A stretch of 36,601 nt of DNA, from positions 1 through 36,601 of the forward strand of contig JAFTMI010000024.1 in NCBI GenBank assembly GCA_017452505.1. The letters are read 5' to 3'. Under the pieces are notes generated by a model. That model was not told the origin of the DNA, did not search any database, and saw nothing but the letters and a program-made list of their open reading frames with translations. Of this stretch, positions 29,455 to 36,601 are shown in pieces. Source of the DNA: Oscillospiraceae bacterium. GTDB lineage: Bacteria > Bacillota > Clostridia > Oscillospirales > Oscillospiraceae. Made by a program: the position numbers and the translations under genes. The first letter of the stretch is position 1; the number at the start of each line of letters is the position of its first letter.

Positions 29455-31788
29455 ATGAGTTTAGTGAAGTATAGATTGAAAGAGGTTGCCACCGACTTTG
29501 GTGTCACCCCTAAGGATATTGCTGAGGTGATGGGCAAGTTTTTTGAAAAACCCAAGTCCAACACCCAGGTGCTGACCGAAGAAGAACTGAATGTGATCTT
29601 CGACTACTACACCCAGGTAAACCAGATTTCTTCTTTGGAGGCAGTGTTTGCGGTGCAGCCCAAGCCCAAGGCGGGAGAGCCCAAGAAGGAAGAGCCTAAG
29701 GCTGAGGAGAAGAAGCCTGCTGAGAAGAAGTCCGAGCCCAAGGCCGAAGCACCTAAAAAGGAAGAGCCCAAGAAGCCTGCCGAGCCCGAGCGTAAGCGGG
29801 AGCGCCGCGTGGTGGATACCTCTGCGGTGCAGGTGAACTCTGCCCGTTTTGATGACCGGGTGGACGATTTGGTTTCCGAGCGGGTGCAGAATTACCAGGG
29901 CGGTAAGCAGCGCATCGGCGGCAAGAAGGGTCAGCAGCAGCAAAAGAGAGAAAAAGACAACAAGTTCAAGGGCAACAAGGCCCGCAACGAGGAGCAGGAG
30001 AAGCTGCGCCGGCTGCAGATGGAAGTGGCCCGGAAAGCCCCTGTTACCGTTAAGATCCCCGATGAGATCACTGTTGGCGAGCTGGCTTCCCGTATGAAGA
30101 AGACCGCCGGTGAGGTCATCAAGCTTCTGATGAAGAACGGCGTTATGGCCGGTATCAACCAGACCATCGATTTTGACACCGCCGAATATGTAGCAGTGGA
30201 AATGGGCTGCAAGGTGGAAAAGGAGATCACCGTCACCATCGAGGAACGGCTGATCGAAGAACATGAGGACACCGCGGAAGAGCTGAAGGGCCGCGCCCCT
30301 GTTGTGGTGGTTATGGGTCACGTTGACCACGGTAAGACCTCCACTTTGGACGCCATCCGGAACACCTCCGTTACCACCGGTGAGGCCGGCGGCATTACCC
30401 AGCACATCGGTGCATACACCGTTGAGTGCAACGGCCAGCCCATCACCTTCTTGGATACCCCCGGCCACGCAGCCTTTACCTCTATGCGTGCCCGTGGTGC
30501 TATGTGTACGGATATTGCGATCCTGGTCGTGGCTGCCGACGACGGCATTATGCCCCAGACCATTGAATCCATCAACCACGCAAAGGCAGCCAATGTGCCT
30601 ATCATCGTGGCCATCAACAAGATGGATAAGCCCGAGGCAAATCCCGACCGGATCAAGCAGCAGCTGACCGAGTACGATCTGATCCCTGAAGAGTGGGGCG
30701 GCGAGACCATCATCTGTCCCATCTCCGCAAAGACCGGTATGGGTCTTGATAACCTGCTGGAAATGGTCCTGCTCACCGCAGAGGTCCAGGAGCTGAAGGC
30801 CAACCCCGACCGCCGCGCCAAGGGTACTGTTATCGAAGCCCGTCTGGATAAGACCCGTGGTCCTATCGCAACCTTGCTGGTGCAGAACGGTACACTGAAC
30901 CAGGGCGATATTATCATTGCCGGCACTGCCGTGGGCCGTGTCCGTGTGATGACCAACGATAAGGGCCGTACCGTCAAGACCGCAGGTCCTTCCATTCCTG
31001 TGGAGATCACCGGCCTTGCCGAAGTGCCCGCACCCGGCGACGAGTTCAATGCCGTTACCGACGAGCGTATGGCAAGAGAGTTAGTGGAGCAGCGTAAGCA
31101 GGCTGCCAAGGATGCCGCTGCCAACGCTATGCAGAAGGTCACTTTGGATAACCTGTTTGCCAAGATGCAGGAAGGCGAAATGAAGGAACTGCCCCTGATC
31201 GTCAAGGCTGACGTGCAGGGCTCTGCCGAAGCCATCAAGGCCTCCCTGGAGAAGCTCTCCAACGAGGAAGTCCGTGTCCGCGTGATCCACACCGGCGTGG
31301 GCGCGATCAACGAGTCTGACGTGCTGCTGGCTACCACCGCCGGCGCGATCATCGTTGGCTTTAATGTCCGGCCCGATGCCGGCGCCCAGGCCAGCGCCCA
31401 GCGTACTGCTGTGGATATGCGGTTCTACCGTGTTATCTATGATGCTATCGACGAGATCGAGGCTGCTATGAAGGGTATGCTGGCACCTCAGTATGAGGAA
31501 GTTGTCATCGGCCATGCGGAAGTGCGCCTGACCTATAAGGTTTCTGCCGTGGGTACGGTTGCCGGCTGTATGGTGAAAGACGGCAAGGTCACCCGGGATG
31601 CCCAGGTTCGCGTATTGCGCGACAATGTGGTCATCCACGAGGGCGAGGTTGGCTCTCTGCAGCGGTTCAAGGACCAGGCGAAGGAAGTCACTGCCGGCTT
31701 TGAGTGCGGCATGAGCATCCTCAAGTTCAACGACATTAAGGAAGGCGACATTTTCGAATGCTTCGCCATGGAAGAAATCAAACGGTAA
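29455..31788 (+). CDS. infB: Translation initiation factor IF-2
   Basis: GTPase that places initiator fMet-tRNA on the 30S subunit and promotes subunit joining. The 777-residue protein has an N-terminal IF2N domain ([25 protein letters not shown]) and a low-complexity Lys/Glu/Pro/Ala linker. A second IF2N domain ([20 protein letters not shown]) precedes the G domain from about residue 285 ([35 protein letters not shown]). Domains II, III and the tRNA-binding C2 follow. The ATG (MSLVKYRL) has GGAGG ten bases upstream. The terminator stem begins within its stop codon. Confidence 0.98.
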   Translation: MSLVKYRLKEVATDFGVTPKDIAEVMGKFFEKPKSNTQVLTEEELNVIFDYYTQVNQISSLEAVFAVQPKPKAGEPKKEEPKAEEKKPAEKKSEPKAEAPKKEEPKKPAEPERKRERRVVDTSAVQVNSARFDDRVDDLVSERVQNYQGGKQRIGGKKGQQQQKREKDNKFKGNKARNEEQEKLRRLQMEVARKAPVTVKIPDEITVGELASRMKKTAGEVIKLLMKNGVMAGINQTIDFDTAEYVAVEMGCKVEKEITVTIEERLIEEHEDTAEELKGRAPVVVVMGHVDHGKTSTLDAIRNTSVTTGEAGGITQHIGAYTVECNGQPITFLDTPGHAAFTSMRARGAMCTDIAILVVAADDGIMPQTIESINHAKAANVPIIVAINKMDKPEANPDRIKQQLTEYDLIPEEWGGETIICPISAKTGMGLDNLLEMVLLTAEVQELKANPDRRAKGTVIEARLDKTRGPIATLLVQNGTLNQGDIIIAGTAVGRVRVMTNDKGRTVKTAGPSIPVEITGLAEVPAPGDEFNAVTDERMARELVEQRKQAAKDAAANAMQKVTLDNLFAKMQEGEMKELPLIVKADVQGSAEAIKASLEKLSNEEVRVRVIHTGVGAINESDVLLATTAGAIIVGFNVRPDAGAQASAQRTAVDMRFYRVIYDAIDEIEAAMKGMLAPQYEEVVIGHAEVRLTYKVSAVGTVAGCMVKDGKVTRDAQVRVLRDNVVIHEGEVGSLQRFKDQAKEVTAGFECGMSILKFNDIKEGDIFECFAMEEIKR

Positions 31789-31828
31789 AAAGAGTGCCGC
31801 ACCGCAGATGCGGTGCGGCACTCTTTTT
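31787..31828 (+). terminator. Terminator between infB and rbfA
   Basis: A 19-bp perfect stem, AAAAAGAGTGCCGCACCGC paired with GCGGTGCGGCACTCTTTTT, with a four-base loop and T-run, starting in the infB stop codon. It separates rbfA from infB although these are usually cotranscribed. No consensus promoter is obvious between it and rbfA. Confidence 0.93.
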
Positions 31829-31830
31829 CC

Positions 31831-31862
31831 AATGCAAAATGCAAAATGCATAATGCATAATG
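31831..31862 (+). repeat. Short AT-rich tandem motif before rbfA
   Basis: Near-tandem AATGCAAAATGCAAAATGC followed by ATAATGCATAATGAAGG, leading directly into the rbfA ribosome-binding site GAAGGAG. Probably a degenerate relative of the AT-rich spacers before truB and ribF. Confidence 0.55.
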
Positions 31863-31877
31863 AAGGAGTTTTTTACT

Positions 31878-32246
31878 ATGGCATCTAACAGAATAGGACG
31901 CATTAACGAGGAAATTCAGAAGGAACTGTCTAACCTCATTCGCAATTTGAAAGACCCCCGGGTCCAGGATACCATGATCTCCATCACCCATGTGGAGACT
32001 ACCCCCGACCTGCGCTGGGCCAAGGTGTATGTGAGCTTTTTGCAGGAAGATCGGGCGAAGGATGCCCTCAAGGGTCTGAAATCCGCCGGCGGCTACCTGC
32101 GCCGGGAGCTGGGCCGTGCGCTGAATCTGCGCTACACCCCGGAACTGAACTGGGCGCTGGACGACTCCATCACCTACGGCGCAAAAATGATGAAGCTAAT
32201 CAACTCTTTAGAGGTAAAGAAAGATGAAGAAGCTGACGAGAACTGA
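31878..32246 (+). CDS. rbfA: 30S ribosome-binding factor RbfA
   Basis: Late 30S assembly factor with a KH-like fold. The 122-residue protein shows RIGRINEEIQKELSNLIRNLKDPRV...ISITHVETTPDLRWAKVYVSFL and LRRELGRALNLRYTPELNWALDDS. The ATG of MASNRIGR has AAGGAG upstream; an earlier in-frame ATG at 31860 lies before that site. Its end overlaps nrnA by 23 bases, indicating coupling. Confidence 0.97.
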   Translation: MASNRIGRINEEIQKELSNLIRNLKDPRVQDTMISITHVETTPDLRWAKVYVSFLQEDRAKDALKGLKSAGGYLRRELGRALNLRYTPELNWALDDSITYGAKMMKLINSLEVKKDEEADEN

Positions 32247-33174
32247 GACAGCGGCATTTTTGGCGGCCAATGACGGCTTTGCCATTTTGACCCACCGCCG
32301 TCCCGACGGGGATACCTTAGGCAGCGCCGCTCTGCTGTGCAGAGGTCTGCGGCAGCTGGGCAAGGTAGCCTATATCCTGGAAAATCCGGAGATCACCCCC
32401 AAGTATGCTCCCCTGCATAAGGGGCTGACGATGCAGTCTGTCCAGGAGGGAGATGTGCTGATCGCTGTGGACACCGCGTCCAAGGGAATGCTCCCCGAGG
32501 CCTTTGCCCATTTGGAAGATTCTATTGCTCTGCGGATCGACCATCACGGCACTGCCGAATCCTTTACGGATTGGGAGCTGGTGGAGCCGGAGGCTGCTGC
32601 CTGCGGTGAGATCGTGTACGCTGTCTTGCAGGAGCTGAGCGCGCAGTTGGACGAGCCTATGGCGGATGTGCTGTACACCGCTGTTTCCACGGATACCGGC
32701 TGCTTCCGCTATGCTAACACCACCCCCAACACCTTCCGGGTGGCGGCAGACTGCGCGGCCGTGAGCAAGAATCTGTTTGCTATGAATCAGATGTACTTTG
32801 ATACCAATTCTTTAGGCCGTCTGCGCCTGCAAGGCTATATGGTAGAAAATGCCATTTTCCTGCAGGGGGGCAAGGCTGTGATCTGCGCCCTGCCGAAAGT
32901 TGTTGAGGAAGAGCTGGGCCTTAGTGAGGACGATATGGAGAATATCTCCGGCTTCCCCCGTTCTATTGAAGGGGTGAAGGTGGCGGCTACCATCCGGGAG
33001 GACGCACCCGGCAGGGTGAAGATCTCCGTCCGGGCAGTGCCCGGCTGCGATGCAGCGGCGATCTGTGCCAAGTTTGGCGGCGGCGGCCATAAAGGCGCTG
33101 CCGGCGCAAGTATGACCTGCACTTTGGATGAAGCGGTAGCGGCCTTGAAGAAAGCTATCCCGGAATTGAATTAA
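32224..33174 (+). CDS. nrnA: DHH-family nanoRNase/phosphatase NrnA
   Basis: Degrades short RNA oligomers and in some species dephosphorylates pAp or cleaves linear c-di-NMP products. The 316-residue protein has the DHH domain motifs THRRPDGDTLGSA, VDTAS and IDHHGT, and a DHHA1 domain with FGGGGHKGAAGA. The start lies within rbfA, with AGAGG nine bases upstream. Placement between rbfA and truB is the usual Firmicute order. Confidence 0.95.
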   Translation: MKKLTRTETAAFLAANDGFAILTHRRPDGDTLGSAALLCRGLRQLGKVAYILENPEITPKYAPLHKGLTMQSVQEGDVLIAVDTASKGMLPEAFAHLEDSIALRIDHHGTAESFTDWELVEPEAAACGEIVYAVLQELSAQLDEPMADVLYTAVSTDTGCFRYANTTPNTFRVAADCAAVSKNLFAMNQMYFDTNSLGRLRLQGYMVENAIFLQGGKAVICALPKVVEEELGLSEDDMENISGFPRSIEGVKVAATIREDAPGRVKISVRAVPGCDAAAICAKFGGGGHKGAAGASMTCTLDEAVAALKKAIPELN

Positions 33175-33268
33175 AAATTAAAAATTGAAAGTTGAAAATT
33201 GTGGTATTTCCTTGCGGAAATGATTGAAATGGTCGCGTAGGCGACACCTTAATTTTCAATTTTCAATT
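33175..33268. repeat. AT-rich inverted-repeat element before truB
   Basis: Left end AATTGAAAGTTGAAAATT (33183-33200) and right end AATTTTCAATTTTCAATT (33251-33268) are complementary at 17 of 18 positions. The centre has a TTTCCTTGCGGAAA hairpin and TAGGCGACACC. The same layout is found at 34141-34258. The truB ribosome-binding site AAGGAA starts three bases after the element. Confidence 0.85.
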
Positions 33269-33281
33269 ACAAGGAATTACT

Positions 33282-34142
33282 ATGGACGGAATTATCATTA
33301 TCGATAAACCCCAGGACTGGACCAGCCAGGACGTGACCGCCAAGCTGCGAGGGGTGTTTCAGACCCGGCGCATCGGTCACGGCGGTACGCTGGATCCTAT
33401 GGCCACAGGTGTTCTGCCTGTGTTCGTGGGCAGAGCCACCCGGGGCGTGGAGTTCTTTGAACATGCGGACAAGACCTATGAGGCGGTGCTGCGTTTGGGA
33501 ATCATCACCGACACGGAGGATATCTCCGGCGAAGTGCTGGAAGAAAAGGCGGTTTGTGTCACGGAAGAAGATGTTTTGGCGGTTTTGCCCCAATTTCGGG
33601 GTGAAATTCAGCAAATTCCCCCCATGTACTCCGCTATCAAAATAAACGGCCAAAAGCTCTGCAACTTAGCCCGCAAGGGGAAAGAAGTGGAGCGGCCAGC
33701 CCGGACCATTACCATTCATACTTTGGAATTCTTAGGTATGGAGGATAAAAAAGTCCGCCTGCGCATCCATTGCTCCAAGGGTACGTATATTCGTACTTTG
33801 TGCAAGGATATTGGCGCGGCGCTGGGCTGCGGCGGCTGTATGGAAAGCCTGCGACGGGTGAGTGCCGGCAGCTATACCATCGAGGAGGCCATTCCACTTT
33901 CCCAGGTGGTGGCAAGCGAAAATCCCGGTGCGCTTTTGCGGGGTGTGGACACCCTGTTCACCCAGTACCCGGCTGTGACTTTAACGGAAAAGCAATCGCT
34001 CCGTTGCCGTAACGGCAATTCCTTCTCCGTTACCCACCCAGACGGTACTTACCGGGCCTATGATGGCGCTGGCGCGTTTTTGATGCTTGCCAAGGTGGAA
34101 AACGGTACAATGTCTACAATTAAGAGCTTCTTCGAAGTTTAA
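33282..34142 (+). CDS. truB: tRNA pseudouridine(55) synthase TruB
   Basis: Converts U55 of the T-loop of tRNA to pseudouridine. The 286-residue protein opens MDGIIIIDKPQDWTSQDV and carries the catalytic Asp in GHGGTLDPMATGVLPV. Further family motifs are KTYEAVLRLGIITDTED, IQQIPPMYSAIKINGQKLCNLARKG and CSKGTYIRTLCKDIGAALG. A short C-terminal PUA-like region ends it. The ATG follows AAGGAATTACT, which abuts an AT-rich repeat. Confidence 0.97.
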   Translation: MDGIIIIDKPQDWTSQDVTAKLRGVFQTRRIGHGGTLDPMATGVLPVFVGRATRGVEFFEHADKTYEAVLRLGIITDTEDISGEVLEEKAVCVTEEDVLAVLPQFRGEIQQIPPMYSAIKINGQKLCNLARKGKEVERPARTITIHTLEFLGMEDKKVRLRIHCSKGTYIRTLCKDIGAALGCGGCMESLRRVSAGSYTIEEAIPLSQVVASENPGALLRGVDTLFTQYPAVTLTEKQSLRCRNGNSFSVTHPDGTYRAYDGAGAFLMLAKVENGTMSTIKSFFEV

Positions 34143-34258
34143 TTGAAAATTGAAAATGGAAAGTTGAAAATTATTGTATTTGCTTTGCAAATGATTTTAT
34201 TTTTTCCACCGTTAGGCGACACATTCATTTTTAATTCTCAATTTTTAATTCTCAATTC
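34141..34258. repeat. AT-rich inverted-repeat element before ribF
   Basis: Begins AATTGAAAATTGAAAATGG inside the truB stop codon and ends TTAATTCTCAATT. The centre has TTTGCTTTGCAAA and TTAGGCGACAC, matching the copy before truB. It is followed by ACAAGGAATTCACAA and the ribF ATG. No open frame of interest is inside it. Confidence 0.83.
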
Positions 34259-34274
34259 TACAAGGAATTCACAA

Positions 34275-35153
34275 ATGAATCAGAAGATTATATTTGCCCT
34301 GGGATTTTTTGACGGGGTGCATTTGGGTCATCAGGCGCTACTAAAAGCCTGCCGGGAGTTGGCAGAACAAAACCGTTGCCGCACCGGTGCTGTGACCTTC
34401 ACCGCCCACCCGGACGCGTTGGTTTTGGGAAAAGCCCCGGTGCTGATCAACACGATTGGAAATCGTGTATGCCTGCTGAAGAAATTCGGCATGGACAGGG
34501 TGGTTGAGCTGCCCTTTGACAAGGAAATTATGACGACCCACTGGTCGGATTTTCTCACCCAGCTGGTACAGGCGGGGGCAGTGGGTTTTGTCTGCGGAGA
34601 TGATTTCCGTTTCGGCGCAGGCGGCCTGGGCACAGCCAAAAAGCTTGCAGCTTTCTGCAAAAGCCGAAATATGCCCTGTACCATCGTTCCGGAACAGATC
34701 ATGGACGGTGACAGAATTTCTTCTACCCGTATCCGTGGCCTTTTGGAAGCAGGAGATGTGGCAGCTGCCAACCGGCTTTTGGGCCACCCCCATTTTTTGT
34801 CCGGTATCGTGACCGAGGGCAAGCAGCTGGGCAGGAAGTTGGGGTTTTCCACTGCCAATCTGCCGCTGCCGGATGGGGTGCTGATCCCCAAATTCGGTGT
34901 GTACGCAACCAAGGTCGCAGTGGAGGGAAAAACCTATCCCGCTGTCACCAATATCGGCACCCGGCCCACGGTAAACGGACAGGGCGTGAACGCAGAATGT
35001 CACCTGCTGGATTTTACCGGAGACCTTTATGGCAAGGAAATTACTGTGGCTTTTTATGACTTCCTGCGCCCGGAGCAGAAGTTTGATTCATTGGATGAAT
35101 TGAAAGCGCAGATCGCTGAAGATATCGCCAAAACTCACACCTTACTGAAATGA
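34275..35153 (+). CDS. ribF: Bifunctional riboflavin kinase/FAD synthetase
   Basis: Makes FMN from riboflavin and FAD from FMN. The 292-residue protein has the N-terminal nucleotidyltransferase motif ALGFFDGVHLGHQAL and ISSTRIRGLLEAGDV, then the C-terminal riboflavin-kinase domain (GRKLGFSTANLPLPDGVLIPKFGVYAT, then NIGTRPTVNG and HLLDFTGDLYGKEITVAF). The ATG of MNQKIIFAL is chosen because AAGGAA is seven bases upstream; the frame is open further upstream only through the AT-rich repeat. ribF after truB is the usual Firmicute order. Confidence 0.97.
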   Translation: MNQKIIFALGFFDGVHLGHQALLKACRELAEQNRCRTGAVTFTAHPDALVLGKAPVLINTIGNRVCLLKKFGMDRVVELPFDKEIMTTHWSDFLTQLVQAGAVGFVCGDDFRFGAGGLGTAKKLAAFCKSRNMPCTIVPEQIMDGDRISSTRIRGLLEAGDVAAANRLLGHPHFLSGIVTEGKQLGRKLGFSTANLPLPDGVLIPKFGVYATKVAVEGKTYPAVTNIGTRPTVNGQGVNAECHLLDFTGDLYGKEITVAFYDFLRPEQKFDSLDELKAQIAEDIAKTHTLLK

Positions 35154-35157
35154 TCCA

Positions 35158-35245
35158 TGTAGGGGAGGGATATTATCCCTCCCGGATGTGGTGACAAAGA
35201 ATCACCTTCGGTGATTGCGGGCGGGATGCTATCCCGCCCCTACGA
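35158..35245. repeat. Nested-palindrome repeat, copy 7 (diverged right arm)
   Basis: TGTAGGG then GGGAGGGATA, T, TATCCCTCCC on the left. The spacer holds an AATCACC-TTC-GGTGATT hairpin. The right arm is GGGCGGGATG, C, TATCCCGCCC and CTACGA, with compensating G-to-C changes that keep its own pairing. Confidence 0.9.
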
Positions 35246-35290
35246 CAATATAAAATTTGCAAAAAGTTCAGAAATTATGAAAATTTTCCT

Positions 35291-35319
35291 TTACATTTGG
35301 AAAAACTTGTGATAAGATA
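35291..35319 (+). promoter_or_regulatory. Promoter of rpsO
   Basis: -35 TTTACA (35291-35296), -10 TAAGAT (35314-35319), 17-base spacer, giving a leader of about 100 bases. Confidence 0.75.
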
Positions 35320-35325
35320 TTCGGG

Positions 35326-35428
35326 CTGACTATGTGCAGCACAATATTTCTATGCCCGCAGCTCAGTTTTGGGATCACACCGACCCTTTACTTGGCGCGA
35401 GGTAAATTCAAAAAAGGTGGAAAAAACA
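35326..35428 (+). promoter_or_regulatory. Candidate S15 autoregulatory leader
   Basis: The roughly 100-base untranslated leader of rpsO contains short pairing blocks such as GCTGACTATGTGCAGC and GGGATCACACCGACCC. S15 represses its own mRNA through leader structures in several bacteria. No specific structure was confirmed here; length and position are the main support. Confidence 0.4.
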
Positions 35429-35695
35429 ATGATTCTGAAGGAAAAGAAGACCCAGGTCATCCTGGAGAACGCAACCCACGAAGGCGATACCGGTAGCCCC
35501 GAAGTACAGGTCGCTATCCTGACTGCCCGTATCAACGAGCTGACCGATCACCTGCGTACCCACAAGCACGACAACCACTCCCGTCGTGGTCTGCTGATGA
35601 TGGTTGGTAAGCGCCGCAAGATGCTGGACTATCTGGCAAAGAAGGATATCAACCGTTACCGTGCTCTGATTGCCAAGCTGGGTATCCGTAAGTAA
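35429..35695 (+). CDS. rpsO: 30S ribosomal protein S15
   Basis: Binds the 16S rRNA central-domain three-way junction early in 30S assembly. The 88-residue length is typical. Family motifs [40 protein letters not shown] and [28 protein letters not shown] are visible. The ATG (MILKEKK) has AAAGGTGG upstream; an earlier in-frame ATG lies in the leader. It has its own promoter and a strong terminator, and pnp follows, as in many bacteria. Confidence 0.98.
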   Translation: MILKEKKTQVILENATHEGDTGSPEVQVAILTARINELTDHLRTHKHDNHSRRGLLMMVGKRRKMLDYLAKKDINRYRALIAKLGIRK

Positions 35696-35698
35696 GAC

Positions 35699-35733
35699 AA
35701 AAGAAGGGCGACGGATACCGTCGCCCTTCTTTT
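35699..35733 (+). terminator. Terminator after rpsO
   Basis: 16-bp stem AAAAGAAGGGCGACGG / CCGTCGCCCTTCTTTT with a three-base loop, four bases after the rpsO stop. Confidence 0.95.
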
Positions 35734-35734
35734 A

Positions 35735-35834
35735 CAGCGGATCTTTTTCGCCGGATTCGCCCGATAACCGCTTCGAAATACACAAAGTATGTCTTCAGCG
35801 GCTATCGAACGACCCGACGAAAAATCTTTCGCTG
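35735..35834 (+). promoter_or_regulatory. Long imperfect hairpin upstream of pnp
   Basis: About 100 bases fold on themselves. The outer arms are CAGCGGATCTTTTTCG and CGAAAAATCTTTCGCTG. The inner arms are GATAACCGCT and AGCGGCTATC, around a short AT-rich loop. It could be a mobile palindromic element or a cis-acting leader of pnp. Confidence 0.6.
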
Positions 35835-35870
35835 TAAGCAAATCCACAAACAATAAGCAATAGGGAGAAT

Positions 35871-35949
35871 TTTAGCAGTTGAAAGAGCTGTTGAAGCATC
35901 GACAGTTGTTTCAAGTGCTAAACCTCCCGAACACACAATACTAAGGAGG
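35871..35949 (+). promoter_or_regulatory. pnp leader stem-loop and masked ribosome-binding site
   Basis: TTTAGCAGTTGAAA (35871-35884) pairs with TTTCAAGTGCTAAA (35909-35922) at 13 of 14 positions. An inner CTGTTGA / TCGACAG extension lies inside. Directly after, CCTCC (35923-35927) is complementary to the pnp ribosome-binding site GGAGG (35945-35949) and could hide it. Confidence 0.6.
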
Positions 35950-35956
35950 TTATACT

Positions 35957-36601
35957 ATGATTACCAAAAAGCAGTTTCCCAATCACAAGGTTTTCGAAAT
36001 GGAAATCGGCGGCCGTCCCTTTACCGTTGAGACCGGTAAGGTGGCAGAGCTGGCCAACGCAGAGTGCATCTGCCGCTACGGTGATACCGTGGTGCTGACT
36101 ACCTGCACCTGCAACCCCATCCCCAAGTCCGGCATTGACTACTTCCCTCTGACCATCGAGTTTGAAGAGAGAATGTACTCCGTAGGCCGCATCCCCGGCT
36201 CTTTCAACCGTCGTGAGGGCAAGCCCTCCGATCGCGGCATTCTGAACAGCCGTATCATCGACCGTCCTATGCGTCCTCTCTTTGACGAGGAGCTGCGTAA
36301 CGATACCGTCGTTACCTGCACCGTGTTCGCTAACGACCACGACAACCCCGTTGAGATCGTAGCATCCCTGGGCGCATCCATCGCCATCGCTTCTTCCGAT
36401 GTACCCTGGAACGGACCTGTTGCCACCACCAACGTTGCCCACGTAGGCGACAAGTATATAGTAAACCCCTCTGCTGACGAGCGTGAGGCTTGCGACTGCT
36501 TCGTGTGCATCGCATCCACCTTCGAGAAGGTGGTCATTATCGAGACCGAGGCCAACGAGGCTCCGGAGCCCATCGTGCTGGAGTGTATCCGCATTGCCCA
36601 C
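35957..36601 (+). CDS. pnp: Polyribonucleotide nucleotidyltransferase (N-terminal part, cut by window edge)
   Basis: Phosphorolytic 3'-to-5' exoribonuclease of RNA decay. The visible 215 codons (MITKKQFPNHKVFEMEIGGR onward) cover most of the first RNase PH domain: TGKVAELANAECICRYGDTVVL, DYFPLTIEFEERMYSVGRIPGSFNRREGKPSDRGIL and RIIDRPMRPLF. The all-helical linker, second RNase PH domain, KH and S1 domains lie outside. GGAGG is seven bases before the ATG. It follows rpsO after a terminator and a highly structured leader, and no clear promoter was found in the gap. Confidence 0.97.
   Translation, partial: MITKKQFPNHKVFEMEIGGRPFTVETGKVAELANAECICRYGDTVVLTTCTCNPIPKSGIDYFPLTIEFEERMYSVGRIPGSFNRREGKPSDRGILNSRIIDRPMRPLFDEELRNDTVVTCTVFANDHDNPVEIVASLGASIAIASSDVPWNGPVATTNVAHVGDKYIVNPSADEREACDCFVCIASTFEKVVIIETEANEAPEPIVLECIRIAH

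Noticed and set aside
29461-31352. Long minus-strand frames opposite infB
   Set aside because: They mirror the high-GC codon use of infB, lack start signals and resemble no protein.
34143-34274. An N-terminal extension of ribF of 44 residues
   Set aside because: It translates the AT-rich repeat; the proper ribosome-binding site and family start lie at 34275.
12733-35245. CRISPR array made of the repeated GGGAGG...CCTCCC units
   Set aside because: The copies are dispersed over 22 kb between unrelated genes, not regularly spaced with spacers, and no cas gene is present.

Overview
The window looks like a chromosomal segment of an uncultured gut Firmicute, most likely class Clostridia near the Oscillospirales. 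The evidence is the hrcA-grpE-dnaK-dnaJ order with a CIRCE operator, the rimP-nusA-ylxR-ylxQ-infB operon, GGAGG ribosome-binding sites with several TTG starts, 17-bp-spaced sigma-A promoters, a BspA-like leucine-rich surface protein, DUF5058, and an anaerobe's rubrerythrin/rubredoxin/PerR-like set. The taxon is inferred from gene content; no rRNA or tRNA gene was seen.

Layout. 1-4300: heat-shock operon on the minus strand (dnaJ cut by the window edge) behind a CIRCE-controlled promoter. 4450-6800: ROK glucokinase and phosphoglucose isomerase, divergent. 6840-11000: BspA-like surface protein and the GTPase TypA, minus. 11177-14571: purine genes (an IMP dehydrogenase resembling that of Tritrichomonas, and an APRT-like enzyme) followed by alanine racemase, plus. 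14600-19150: minus-strand cluster tcdA, DUF5058, a second membrane protein, M20 peptidase and MscS channel. 19240-23280: small regulator, small cysteine protein, split chromate-type transporter, PepSY lipoprotein and a PHP-like protein with a damaged 5' end. 23300-25450: minus-strand redox cluster (PerR-like repressor, short rubredoxin, rubrerythrin, BFD-type ferredoxin, zinc-ribbon peptide) with one AT-rich membrane protein. 25660-26750: an ADP-ribosylglycohydrolase-fold protein that has lost its metal ligands. 27000-36601: a long plus-strand information-processing region: rimP, nusA, ylxR, ylxQ, infB, rbfA, nrnA, truB, ribF, rpsO, pnp (cut by the edge).

Three repeat families lie between genes: seven copies of a roughly 56-88-bp nested palindrome, two copies of a roughly 95-bp GTCATT...AATGAC element around the hrcA operon, and two AT-rich elements that end just before the ribosome-binding sites of truB and ribF.

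No CRISPR array, prophage, insertion sequence or recognisable defence island was found. The observations most worth following are the apparent ADP-ribosylglycohydrolase pseudoenzyme, the nested-palindrome family, the promoter-proximal terminator ahead of rimP-nusA, the structured pnp leader, the eukaryote-like IMP dehydrogenase, and the uncharacterised DUF5058 membrane pair next to an M20 peptidase.
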